DNA from: a virus
Reading direction: 5' to 3' (one strand)
Virus record (IMG/VR): IMGVR_UViG_3300047157_000050
Coordinates: 1-45,982 of that record
Length of the DNA stretch: 45,982 nt
Shown: positions 26,278 through 33,027 of the stretch, one piece after another
Numbering within the stretch: position 1 is the first letter of the stretch
Layout of the letters: every line of letters begins with the position of its first letter
Notes under the pieces: generated by a model
Database searches by the model: none
Told to the model about the DNA's origin: nothing
What the model saw: only the letters and a program-made list of their open reading frames with translations
Program-made: the position numbers and the translations under genes

Positions 26278-27901
26278 CCGACCCTCCCATATCTGGATTG
26301 ATTCCTTTCTCTAGCCTAGCTTTTTCTGGGTTAAAGTATGCCCATCCAGCTTCACCAGTCTGACCCGTTCTTCTTAACTTAGGTACCCTTATCCTTGTTG
26401 AGTTCTTTGTGTACTCATCCTCAGCCAGTTTATCCCTAGAAAATAATATATTTGTATGGCAGGCCTGTGGTATTGCTCCACTGCCTTTCACATCATACTC
26501 ACTAATCTTGTGAGGATGAGAGCCATCATCTGGCTTTCTTGTATGCGTACTAAGTATGACTGCACATTTAGTCTCTTTGCATAGCTTAATAAATCTGTCC
26601 ATAACCTCTTCGATATTCTCGTTGCTTAAGTTCTTGATTGCAGTATGCAATGGGTCCACCAATATAATACCACAGTTCAATCCCTTTACAAAGTATCTTA
26701 TCTTAGAAAACATTTCATCAATATCAATACTACCACCACCATCATTATGTAGTTGTATCTTTGAGCCGAAGCCAATATCTATAGCAGACTCCATAATGAC
26801 ATCCACATTTAAATCTGTTGGCTTGACCAGTTGTAAATTCTCTGCAGTATGTACACTAACAACCTTTCTAATTGTCTCATCTATATTATCCTCTACCATG
26901 AAACATCCAATCCTTTCATTGGTTTTTGTGGCAAAGTGATAAATTAATTCATTAAGTATAGTAGTCTTACCAATACTAGTATGTGCCACAATAGATACTA
27001 ACTCACCTTTAGCTATACCTCCACGCATCATCTCATTTAGATTGCCAAATGAATCTGGAAGTGGTACCAATTCTGTATTCTTATAATCCAGTAACGCCTC
27101 TCTCATCTCTTCGATAGTAGCTACACCACTGACTGTATATTCCTTAGCGTCATTCCACCACTCATCATAGAATGCTTTACTATCCCCATTGGCTAAGTAA
27201 TCACTTGCATCCTTATGTTTGGCTAATGTTAATACCTTGCATTTGTTTGGACCGAGTATAGGTGCCACCTGCTTAGCTGAATCTCTGCCTGCCTCATCAT
27301 CATCAAAGCATATGACCACAGTCTCAAAAGAATCTATCCACTCTAAATTATTTTTTATATTTGATACAGAATTAGCACCATTATTAATAGAGACAACAGG
27401 CCACCTGCTACCAAACATCTCATAGGCCGAGCAACAATCCAATTCACCCTCTACAATGGTGAGAAATTTTCCTCCTGCTTTAAATAAATTCTGACCAAAT
27501 AACATATTAGTATTACTAGTATCACCCCATCCTCGGAATGCTTTATTCTCTACGGTCCTAGTCTTAATACCTACCATATCACCTCTTTGATTGTGATAAG
27601 GATAGTGGTGTTTAATAATATCACCCTTGCTATTCTTCTCACACTTCACCTTATACTTCTCTAAGGTCTCGGCCCTTAGCTTTCTATCTGGAAGAGAATA
27701 GTAATCCCCTCTGTAGTGTTTCATCCAGCTAGAATCTTTTATTTGTATTGGTTTGTTAGTATGCGTTACATGACCATGTGTGCCACAAGCATAACAATGA
27801 GTTTGGCCATCATCATAGACAGCAAGGTTATCACCTTTTGTGTCTTTTCCCATCTTTGCACAGTCTGGGCACTGCTCCTTTCGGATTAATTTATTATCCA
27901 T
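26261..27901 (-). CDS. Bifunctional primase-helicase (T7 gp4-like)
   Basis: 546 residues. Zinc-binding primase domain: Cys11, Cys14, Cys36, Cys39 (CPDC, CYAC). TOPRIM core: IVEGELDCCSA (Glu near 151) and CFDDDEAGRD (199-207). Helicase: Walker A AHTSIGKTT (306-314), Walker B GIILVDPLH (411-419) and STHTRKPDDG. The C-terminus is acidic and ends in Phe (SDASDF), as T7 gp4 does to contact the polymerase. It starts after the SSB terminator and overlaps the polymerase start by 17 bases. Confidence 0.92.
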   Translation of the reverse strand: MDNKLIRKEQCPDCAKMGKDTKGDNLAVYDDGQTHCYACGTHGHVTHTNKPIQIKDSSWMKHYRGDYYSLPDRKLRAETLEKYKVKCEKNSKGDIIKHHYPYHNQRGDMVGIKTRTVENKAFRGWGDTSNTNMLFGQNLFKAGGKFLTIVEGELDCCSAYEMFGSRWPVVSINNGANSVSNIKNNLEWIDSFETVVICFDDDEAGRDSAKQVAPILGPNKCKVLTLAKHKDASDYLANGDSKAFYDEWWNDAKEYTVSGVATIEEMREALLDYKNTELVPLPDSFGNLNEMMRGGIAKGELVSIVAHTSIGKTTILNELIYHFATKTNERIGCFMVEDNIDETIRKVVSVHTAENLQLVKPTDLNVDVIMESAIDIGFGSKIQLHNDGGGSIDIDEMFSKIRYFVKGLNCGIILVDPLHTAIKNLSNENIEEVMDRFIKLCKETKCAVILSTHTRKPDDGSHPHKISEYDVKGSGAIPQACHTNILFSRDKLAEDEYTKNSTRIRVPKLRRTGQTGEAGWAYFNPEKARLEKGINPDMGGSDASDF

Positions 27902-27925
27902 TTTGCTCCCTTACTTTAAATTAAA

Positions 27926-27948
27926 AGGGCTACCATGATAGTAGCCCT
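27926..27948 (-). terminator. Rho-independent terminator after the SSB gene
   Basis: On the minus strand AGGGCTAC and GTAGCCCT form an 8-base-pair stem with a seven-base loop, followed by TTTTAATTT. It lies 16 bases beyond the SSB stop and just before the primase-helicase gene. It probably limits readthrough, so SSB would be made in excess over the replisome enzymes. Confidence 0.75.
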
Positions 27949-27963
27949 AGACTTTATGACCAG

Positions 27964-28350
27964 TTAGAACTCGCTTTGGTCATACTCCTCCACACCCTCA
28001 GCCTTTTCATCCACTCGGATTCTCTCTAGGTATGTGTAAGCATCATAAGGTGCTTTACCTTTCTTGACTAGCATTGTAACCTTATCCCCAAATAAAGATA
28101 CATGAGAGGCATCAACTTCCTCCTTTTCAGCATTATAAACCTTAGGCTGGCCAAAGTCTATCTTACGCTTAGAAGTAATCTGTGTCTTACCCTCATAGTC
28201 ATTAGTCTTAAGACCGTTCTTCTCTGCTAGTTTCTTACCATCCTTATCTAAGGCAATTGTAAGTGTGTACTTACTCGTACCCATAAAGACATCCGGTGTA
28301 GTTAATTTATTGAAAACAACTTCACCCGTTAGTGGTAACATCTCACTCAT
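27964..28350 (-). CDS. Single-stranded DNA-binding protein (T7 gp2.5-like)
   Basis: 128 residues from ATG 28350, chosen over an ATG 33 bases upstream because AAAGGAG lies seven bases before it. The OB-fold-like core (LTGEVVFNKLTTPDVFMGTS, YTLTIALDKDGKKLAE) is followed by KTQITSKRKIDFGQPKV and an acidic tail ending in Phe (EEYDQSEF), the hallmark by which gp2.5 contacts polymerase and helicase. It has its own leader and terminator, so it is likely expressed as a strong single-gene unit. Confidence 0.82.
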   Translation of the reverse strand: MSEMLPLTGEVVFNKLTTPDVFMGTSKYTLTIALDKDGKKLAEKNGLKTNDYEGKTQITSKRKIDFGQPKVYNAEKEEVDASHVSLFGDKVTMLVKKGKAPYDAYTYLERIRVDEKAEGVEEYDQSEF

Positions 28351-28471
28351 ATTTAACTCCTTTATAGTTAACATTCTGCCCAAAGGCTGGGCTACCTAGT
28401 AGTTAATACTACTAAAAGTGCATTAAGAAAAATGGAAGTAAAAACTTAACGCACTCTTAGTAATACTAAGA

Positions 28472-28535
28472 ATCTATGTATGAATTACTAGTAGTATATA
28501 TATACTTAACAACTTCATAGTAACCATACATAGAT
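28472..28535. repeat. Long inverted repeat (hairpin or cruciform)
   Basis: ATCTATGTATG at 28472-28482 pairs perfectly with CATACATAGAT at 28525-28535. Inside it, TTACTA at 28485-28490 pairs with TAGTAA at 28518-28523. The loop contains the palindrome AGTATATATATACT. Confidence 0.75.
28486..28506. repeat. Palindromic 21-base motif, copy 1
   Basis: TACTAGTAGTATATATATACT contains the perfect 14-base palindrome AGTATATATATACT (28493-28506). Copy 2 at 33413-33433 differs at one base. Both lie in intergenic control regions. Confidence 0.7.
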
Positions 28536-28565
28536 ATATTGTACCAACTATTTTATGTTATGCAA

Positions 28566-28772
28566 TTAAAATTGTGGGTCATGTTCTTGTCCTTTGTCAA
28601 AAAGTTCTTGGTAGTAATCTGCCCTAGCTTTGTAGAAGTTATAATCTTTTATATTTTCTTCAAAGTCTGCATCATATTGTAGATTTCTGTACTTCTTAAG
28701 CATTACTGCTACATCTACCAGCTCATGTTCCACTTCCCAATTTCTTCCAGTCATACTATTGATATCAGTCAT
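28566..28772 (-). CDS. Small early protein of unknown function
   Basis: 68 residues, acidic and helical (VAVMLKKYRNLQYDADFEEN, FYKARADYYQELFDKGQEHD). The last gene of a tightly overlapping run of eleven small genes; its start overlaps the previous stop by eight bases. No recognisable domain. Confidence 0.6.
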   Translation of the reverse strand: MTDINSMTGRNWEVEHELVDVAVMLKKYRNLQYDADFEENIKDYNFYKARADYYQELFDKGQEHDPQF

Positions 28773-28938
28773 TCTTATCCAGCCATTCTTTCATATCTTT
28801 CTCAAACTCTGGCGTAGTCATTACATGGTGGGCGTATGCCATAGCATTATTCCAACTATCCTCAAAGTCTGTGCCAAAGGCCAGTTCATCCTTATTTTCA
28901 TAGGTGTAAGGTACACCATTTATATCTCTCTTAATCAT
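28765..28938 (-). CDS. Small early protein of unknown function
   Basis: 57 residues, MIKRDINGVPYTYENKDELA, then DFEDSWNNAMAYAHHVMTTP and ending EWLDKND. GAGGAGTAGAGATA precedes the start. It overlaps both neighbours by eight bases. Acidic, with no known motif. Confidence 0.6.
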   Translation of the reverse strand: MIKRDINGVPYTYENKDELAFGTDFEDSWNNAMAYAHHVMTTPEFEKDMKEWLDKND

Positions 28939-29137
28939 TATCTCTACTCCTCACTTTTATTATCATATCTTGTAGTTTTTGAGATTGTTTATCGTCTTCC
29001 CACTGGGTATTTATATTTAATAGGAAGTCTTCAAACTCATCTACAATCTCGCTTAAAGCGTCATTTTCTTTTTTTAAGGTCCTGTTAATCCTTAGGGCCT
29101 CATCATTGAAATGTTTATTATTATTTGGATTTGGCAT
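28931..29137 (-). CDS. Small early protein, helical
   Basis: 68 residues, MPNPNNNKHFNDEALRINRT followed by a heptad-like helix (LKKENDALSEIVDEFEDFLL). Possibly a small coiled-coil dimer. Unknown function; member of the compact early gene run. Confidence 0.55.
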   Translation of the reverse strand: MPNPNNNKHFNDEALRINRTLKKENDALSEIVDEFEDFLLNINTQWEDDKQSQKLQDMIIKVRSRDND

Positions 29138-29291
29138 AATCCTCCTTTATTTTCTTAAGTGTTTCTTCTGGTATAGACTCTTGTCCCATTAACATTTGTA
29201 ATGTTATACCATATTCCATGAAAAACTCAATATCTGAGCCATCATAAACATTCATTCCTATTTCTCTAAGTGTTTGCATTGCATCCATCAT
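29121..29291 (-). CDS. Small early protein of unknown function
   Basis: 56 residues, MMDAMQTLREIGMNVYDGSD and SIPEETLKKIKEDYAKSK. The start overlaps the previous stop in ATGA, and the end lies 17 bases into the next gene. Methionine-rich and helical. Confidence 0.55.
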   Translation of the reverse strand: MMDAMQTLREIGMNVYDGSDIEFFMEYGITLQMLMGQESIPEETLKKIKEDYAKSK

Positions 29292-29509
29292 TTTCCTCCA
29301 TTCAATCGTTTATCCATCAAATCCCACTCAACATCCTCTCGACTGGGCTGACCTGTTGACAGGGCCTTATCAACTGTCTCTTTTAAATCAACTTCAAGGA
29401 CCCTAAGTTGTTCTATTTTATCAGTTATTTCTTTATGCAGGGCTTTCTTTACTTTATTTTTTCTTATAATATCCTGCTCAAGTTTACCTAACCATCCAAA
29501 TCCATTCAT
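29288..29509 (-). CDS. Small early coiled-coil protein
   Basis: 73 residues, MNGFGWLGKLEQDIIRKNKV then a helix KALHKEITDKIEQLRVLEVD. Charged and helical throughout. Overlaps both neighbours by four bases. Unknown function. Confidence 0.55.
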   Translation of the reverse strand: MNGFGWLGKLEQDIIRKNKVKKALHKEITDKIEQLRVLEVDLKETVDKALSTGQPSREDVEWDLMDKRLNGGK

Positions 29510-29907
29510 TTTTCTACCTCCATATTTAGTATATTATTATTTTTACGCCACTCTTGACGCATTTTTTCACGATAGGCTAGCAAAGACCTAACATCCTTTT
29601 TAGTCATCACAAGCCCATTTCTATCATGTGGAGGGCCAGCAAGAGTGTGTAACATGCCATCCATCCAACTAGCTTTCAATTGTATCCCTGCAACAACCTC
29701 ATCTGGCTCATTTTCCCATTCCTTTGTTGAAGTCTGCAGTTGCCTACCTCCATGCCCCATCTCGGCCCATATGTAATCTGGTTGGGCAGAACGCTGGAGC
29801 CTGCTATAAGCACCTACATAGCTAAGCCCAGTTGCCTCCATAATTCTAGCAATAGTAACAATAGACCTATCAGCTAAAACATATTCCTTATGTAAATTCT
29901 TAGGCAT
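29506..29907 (-). CDS. Early protein with possible helix-turn-helix
   Basis: 133 residues from ATG 29907 (MPKNLHKEYVLADRSIVTIA); a longer reading from 29922 adds five residues. RSIVTIARIMEATGLSYVGA resembles a helix-turn-helix, so DNA binding is possible. The rest includes WAEMGHGGRQLQ and a basic C-terminal helix. A regulatory role is inference. Confidence 0.5.
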   Translation of the reverse strand: MPKNLHKEYVLADRSIVTIARIMEATGLSYVGAYSRLQRSAQPDYIWAEMGHGGRQLQTSTKEWENEPDEVVAGIQLKASWMDGMLHTLAGPPHDRNGLVMTKKDVRSLLAYREKMRQEWRKNNNILNMEVEK

Positions 29908-30088
29908 TATTATCCTCAACATGTTTAGTTACAAGTTTAACTGCTGGTGAGATAACTTCTACACTTTCCCAGCCTACGGTGTATCCATATTTCATTGCAT
30001 ACTCTCTAGCATCCATTTCATCATAGAATCGACCCATTTTACTACCAAAACCATCAGTAGCAAACCACATAATATTTTCTTTAATCAT
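29900..30088 (-). CDS. Small early protein of unknown function
   Basis: 62 residues, MIKENIMWFATDGFGSKMGR then FYDEMDAREYAMKYGYTVGW. Aromatic-rich alpha/beta pattern. Overlaps both neighbours by eight bases. No known domain. Confidence 0.55.
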   Translation of the reverse strand: MIKENIMWFATDGFGSKMGRFYDEMDAREYAMKYGYTVGWESVEVISPAVKLVTKHVEDNNA

Positions 30089-30422
30089 TTTTTACCTCCT
30101 TACCATTTGAAATTAGTGTCACACCATCCTTTGTATGGAAATCAATTTTACCCCCATATCCATAATGAATGTGCTCATCATGTAACTTAAGTTCCCAATT
30201 ATGATTGGCAAGAGACTCTATCAAGTCTTTTATTTGGTCAATCCTCTCTTGGGTACCATTAATATCACGCCAGTTAGACATCCCACTTAATTGTGCGTTG
30301 TCAATCCACCTTTTAGCATATTCTTTTCTGGTAAGTTGAATATCCTTACCGGTCCAGTTCTCAAAAGTTTGTGTTGTTATATTATCTATAGTTTTCATTG
30401 TGTCTTTTGCAAATTTACTCAT
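30081..30422 (-). CDS. Early protein of unknown function
   Basis: 113 residues, MSKFAKDTMKTIDNITTQTF, with a helical middle (TQERIDQIKDLIESLANHNW) and a beta-rich end (GYGGKIDFHTKDGVTLISNG). Start overlaps the previous stop. No recognised motif. Confidence 0.55.
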   Translation of the reverse strand: MSKFAKDTMKTIDNITTQTFENWTGKDIQLTRKEYAKRWIDNAQLSGMSNWRDINGTQERIDQIKDLIESLANHNWELKLHDEHIHYGYGGKIDFHTKDGVTLISNGKEVKND

Positions 30423-30630
30423 TATCTAACCTCCTTAATAAAATATTATTTTCTATATCACTTGTATTCACATGCCCAATTTCTTTCAGTTTAACTAATA
30501 TTTGTCTCATAGTCTCATCTGATTGAGAGGGTACACAATATAATTTATATACTAAATCAATCACTGGTCTGTATTTAGCATAGACCCTTTCTTCTGCATT
30601 TTCAATTGCTTTTGTTATAGTATCATTCAT
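30415..30630 (-). CDS. Small early helical protein
   Basis: 71 residues from ATG 30630, which overlaps the previous gene by eight bases and has GAGGA upstream; a longer reading from 30675 is less likely. MNDTITKAIENAEERVYAKY, then helical to the end. Unknown function. Confidence 0.55.
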   Translation of the reverse strand: MNDTITKAIENAEERVYAKYRPVIDLVYKLYCVPSQSDETMRQILVKLKEIGHVNTSDIENNILLRRLDNE

Positions 30631-30787
30631 CGGAGTCATCCTCCTCAATTTGTACAATTTCAGCCCACTCACCACAATGTGAGCAAAGCCCTATCCCATC
30701 TGTATTGGGAGTATATACTGGGGAATCACAGCAATTGCTCCATCCCTCTATTACTAAGTTTTCTGTAAACATTTTTCTAAACGACAT
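30623..30787 (-). CDS. Tiny zinc-ribbon-like protein
   Basis: 54 residues, MSFRKMFTENLVIEGWSNCC then GLCSHCGEWAEIVQIEEDD. NCC and CSHC are spaced like a single zinc ribbon. A strong GGAGGT site precedes ATG 30787. Small zinc ribbons in early phage modules often bind host proteins or nucleic acid; the function here is unknown. It opens the run of eleven overlapping small genes. Confidence 0.65.
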   Translation of the reverse strand: MSFRKMFTENLVIEGWSNCCDSPVYTPNTDGIGLCSHCGEWAEIVQIEEDDSDE

Positions 30788-30962
30788 TTTTACCTCCTTG
30801 GTATTATTATTTAATTTCTGGTAAGAATTTTAGCATGAATCTATAAATCTTGTCAACCCCTAAAATGGAAATAAATTGAAAATAAATGGGAAATCCTGGC
30901 CCAGCTTGGATAACTGGGCTCGAAATCTTCGATTCTAGGGACTTTTATTGGTTGGGTAATAC
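30788..30962. other. Intergenic region with two short hairpins
   Basis: GCCCAG/CTGGGC at 30899-30919 and TCGAA/TTCGA at 30920-30932 lie next to each other downstream of the glycosylase-like gene on the minus strand. No U-run follows closely, so termination is uncertain. The rest of the 175 bases is AT-rich and shows no gene. Confidence 0.45.
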
Positions 30963-31577
30963 CTAGGCCTTGGGTAAAATGGCCTCTATGTGATAATTAC
31001 TAACCTGCTGGCCTGTAGTCAATTTCTTATTGGCTATGTTTCCTGCTACATAATGGCACCAACTATCCCACCAGTAAGCGGTCCCTTTTTGTTGGGTCTG
31101 GGATACATAGGCTCTAATCTTTCGCATTTTGGACTCATGCTTTAAGGTTTTAGGTAATGATACTTGCGATTGTTTCCAGCCTAGGCGTTTGAGGTTATGA
31201 CTATCAATACAGGAAACATCAAAACCTAGTAGCTGTAATACAAATGCAGATTTAACCATTCCAAGGTTTGGCGTATCGTAAACATAAAGCAGGGCTTTTG
31301 AGATGTTTTCTACATCATCAAGGCCTTGGCTTACATATTGAGTTAATCTCTCAAATATGGCCTGTTTATGAGCCTCTACATACTCAAAGCCTGCACGCTT
31401 TAAGCCATAATTTAAATGCCTACATTCTGGGCCCTGCTGGTCTACCTCAAACATTTTATCTGCTAGGCCTTGAGTTGGTTGCTGGATTGATAGCAATACA
31501 AAAGTAAAACCCCTTACCATATTGTCTGGGCTGGCCAGCAAAAAATCTGCGATTATTTTATTGTCTTTTTTATACAT
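30963..31577 (-). CDS. HhH-GPD DNA glycosylase-like protein
   Basis: 204 residues. Residues 101-134 (DTPNLGMVKSAFVLQLLGFD, then VSCIDSHNLKRLGW) match the helix-hairpin-helix and downstream D-x-H-x-x-R-L-G part of the HhH-GPD superfamily, with Asp125 in the catalytic-Asp position. The N-terminus lacks a clear iron-sulphur motif. Early expression suggests removal of modified bases or action on host DNA. The fold call is by motif; substrate unknown. Confidence 0.6.
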   Translation of the reverse strand: MYKKDNKIIADFLLASPDNMVRGFTFVLLSIQQPTQGLADKMFEVDQQGPECRHLNYGLKRAGFEYVEAHKQAIFERLTQYVSQGLDDVENISKALLYVYDTPNLGMVKSAFVLQLLGFDVSCIDSHNLKRLGWKQSQVSLPKTLKHESKMRKIRAYVSQTQQKGTAYWWDSWCHYVAGNIANKKLTTGQQVSNYHIEAILPKA

Positions 31578-31602
31578 ATTTTATCCTGTAGTTTTGTTAC
31601 CT

Positions 31603-31625
31603 AAAAAGCCCCAATTAAGGGGCTT
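31603..31625 (-). terminator. Early-operon terminator 1
   Basis: On the minus strand AAGCCCC-TTAATT-GGGGCTT followed by TTTTT read from the stem end: a canonical rho-independent terminator between the genes at 31645-32205 and 30963-31577. The stem and flanking TTAGGTA are identical to terminator 2 at 32265-32287. Confidence 0.8.
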
Positions 31626-31644
31626 AGTAGGGCTGGCCTAGGGC

Positions 31645-32205
31645 CTAGTAAATATTACCGCTCCTTTGTAGGTATTCCTCCTCTCTTTGCTCAATTCTTC
31701 CATGATTTCTATGCCTCAAAAGAGAGTCCCAATTATCCATTGCCTTTTCATGGGTTTTTCTATTGTAGGCGGTAGCTGTTGAGAATGTCATAAGCTCCCC
31801 AGTTTCTGTATCAGCAGAACCTAAAAGCTCCAGCACATCTGCAAGGGTCTTGGCTTTGTAAGGGTAAGAATACATATGCCCAGTATAAAGGAATTCCCAG
31901 CATTCACCATTTGGAGCGTCAATATAGCCGAATTCGGTTTCCATTTCGCAGGTCTCATGCTCATCATTAAAGCCTAATTCACCAATGACCCAATACTCAT
32001 CAAATTTCATGATTCCGTAGGCCCAGCCCTCATTAGTTTTGTAGTAGTATGTTGTGGGCTTGTGCCAGCTACCAGTCCTATAATCAACCTTGACTAGAAC
32101 CTCGCTTGGTCCCTCGCCATTTTCAATTATCTTTTCTTCATAATACTTTCCAGCAAAGATTACTTGATTCCAACCGCCTATATTTTTAAGTGTTATATTT
32201 TCCAT
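31645..32205 (-). CDS. Early protein of unknown function
   Basis: 186 residues, rich in aromatic and acidic residues (KVDYRTGSWHKPTTYYYKTN, EGWAYGIMKFDEYWVIGELG). It looks like a beta-rich globular domain with a charged helical C-terminus (HRNHGRIEQREEEYLQRSGN). It lies between two near-identical terminators. AAGGATA precedes the start. No known family recognised; a host-takeover role is possible. Confidence 0.6.
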   Translation of the reverse strand: MENITLKNIGGWNQVIFAGKYYEEKIIENGEGPSEVLVKVDYRTGSWHKPTTYYYKTNEGWAYGIMKFDEYWVIGELGFNDEHETCEMETEFGYIDAPNGECWEFLYTGHMYSYPYKAKTLADVLELLGSADTETGELMTFSTATAYNRKTHEKAMDNWDSLLRHRNHGRIEQREEEYLQRSGNIY

Positions 32206-32310
32206 TTTATATCCTTATATGTCGCTTGGCTCTTGAGGGGGCCAAACTTGCCCTTTTGGTACCTAAAAAGCCCCTTGGTAGGGGCTTGGTAGGATAAGCA
32301 GGTTTAAGGC
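32206..32310. other. Short intergenic region with hairpins
   Basis: Holds early terminator 2 and, between it and the next start, a second inverted repeat TTGGC (32226-32230) / GCCAA (32241-32245). No gene seen. Confidence 0.5.
32265..32287 (-). terminator. Early-operon terminator 2
   Basis: On the minus strand AAGCCCC-TACCAA-GGGGCTT with TTTTT following. The stem is the same as terminator 1; only the loop differs. It lies downstream of the gene at 32311-32703. Confidence 0.8.
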
Positions 32311-32703
32311 TTAATTTGGGTATAGGTTACGCTCCCAGCTATGCTCACCGTATAGTATGCCATCAGCTAGGTCATCTAGTATTTCACTAATACTATCATC
32401 AGTAAAGCCACCACATGACATCTCATCATATTCATCATGCTCTTCTTGCTCAACTATATTGAATGATAGTTTGGGCCTGTAGTCCTCGGTCATATACACA
32501 TTTACAAGGCATGTAAGTTTATCTCTAACTGGCATATTCCTCTCGTTTGACCTAAGGGCTATATAAGCCACTTTAAATGGCTTGGCAGGCTTGGTATCCA
32601 TTAACTTATTTAATACCGTAGGTTGTAATAAATGGTCATGTGTATGGTCCTCAAATGACATCATATCTAATGTTACTATTGTATCGTTTATCATTGTTTT
32701 CAT
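32311..32703 (-). CDS. Acidic early protein of unknown function
   Basis: 130 residues, strongly acidic with EQEEHDEYDEMSCGGFTDDS and a late SEILDDLADGILYGEHSW. Acidic small early proteins of phages sometimes mimic DNA or bind host enzymes; that is speculation here. Preceded by AAGGAAATAAA. Second gene of the early block. Confidence 0.6.
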   Translation of the reverse strand: MKTMINDTIVTLDMMSFEDHTHDHLLQPTVLNKLMDTKPAKPFKVAYIALRSNERNMPVRDKLTCLVNVYMTEDYRPKLSFNIVEQEEHDEYDEMSCGGFTDDSISEILDDLADGILYGEHSWERNLYPN

Positions 32704-32720
32704 TTTATTTCCTTATGTTA

Positions 32721-32954
32721 TTAATCTAAATATCCGAATGCATTCTGGACCCATTCTTTACGGTCAATCTTGAACTGGGCTTTAATTTCTGCTAATGCTT
32801 TGGCCTCATTGCCATCAACTATAAGTGCGGAATAGTTCTGCTCTTCATAGTGTTTGGCCTCATTGAACTTAGCGTATGGTATCAGTCTTAGATTGTCACC
32901 ATCATTATTCTCAATGCTTATATACTCTAGGTATTGTCTTGTATCTGTCTTCAT
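32721..32954 (-). CDS. First early protein, unknown function
   Basis: 77 residues, MKTDTRQYLEYISIENNDGD, then NYSALIVDGNEAKALAEIKA and WVQNAFGYLD. AAGGAGG precedes the start at suitable distance. It is the first gene after the minus-strand promoter at 32999-33027, so it is probably expressed first on infection. No known domain. Confidence 0.6.
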   Translation of the reverse strand: MKTDTRQYLEYISIENNDGDNLRLIPYAKFNEAKHYEEQNYSALIVDGNEAKALAEIKAQFKIDRKEWVQNAFGYLD

Positions 32955-32998
32955 TTTGTGTGCCTCCTTGGCAAGTGCTGGTCAATTCCAGTACCCGT

Positions 32999-33027
32999 AG
33001 TATGACAGCATAAATTTGATATGTCAA
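32999..33027 (-). promoter_or_regulatory. Sigma-70-type early promoter
   Basis: On the minus strand TTGACA (33027-33022), a 17-base spacer and CATACT (33004-32999). The -35 box is perfect and the -10 matches four of six. It faces the early operon, with its first start codon 45 bases further on. Recognition by host polymerase would explain the absence of a phage RNA polymerase. Confidence 0.7.

Larger units (their letters stand above)
28351..28565. promoter_or_regulatory. AT-rich leader with stacked inverted repeats before the SSB gene
   Basis: 215 bases without a gene. It holds GCCCA/TGGGC at 28378-28392, TAGTAGT/ACTACTA at 28397-28414, a 10-base repeat with one mismatch (28418-28427 and 28445-28454), CTTAGT/ACTAAG at 28456-28470, and a long hairpin 28472-28535 with 11 perfect pairs plus six more. 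The 21-base motif at 28486-28506 also occurs at 33413-33433. A promoter, replication origin or regulator-binding site is likely; the sequence alone does not decide which. Confidence 0.6.

Noticed and set aside
26556-26939. 127-residue plus-strand frame inside the primase-helicase gene
   Set aside because: It is a shadow of the helicase domain and lacks a ribosome site.
30914-30950. tRNA-like T-arm (CTCGAAATCTTCGATTCTAG)
   Set aside because: The stem is only five pairs and no acceptor, D or anticodon arms can be drawn around it. It is better explained as a small hairpin.
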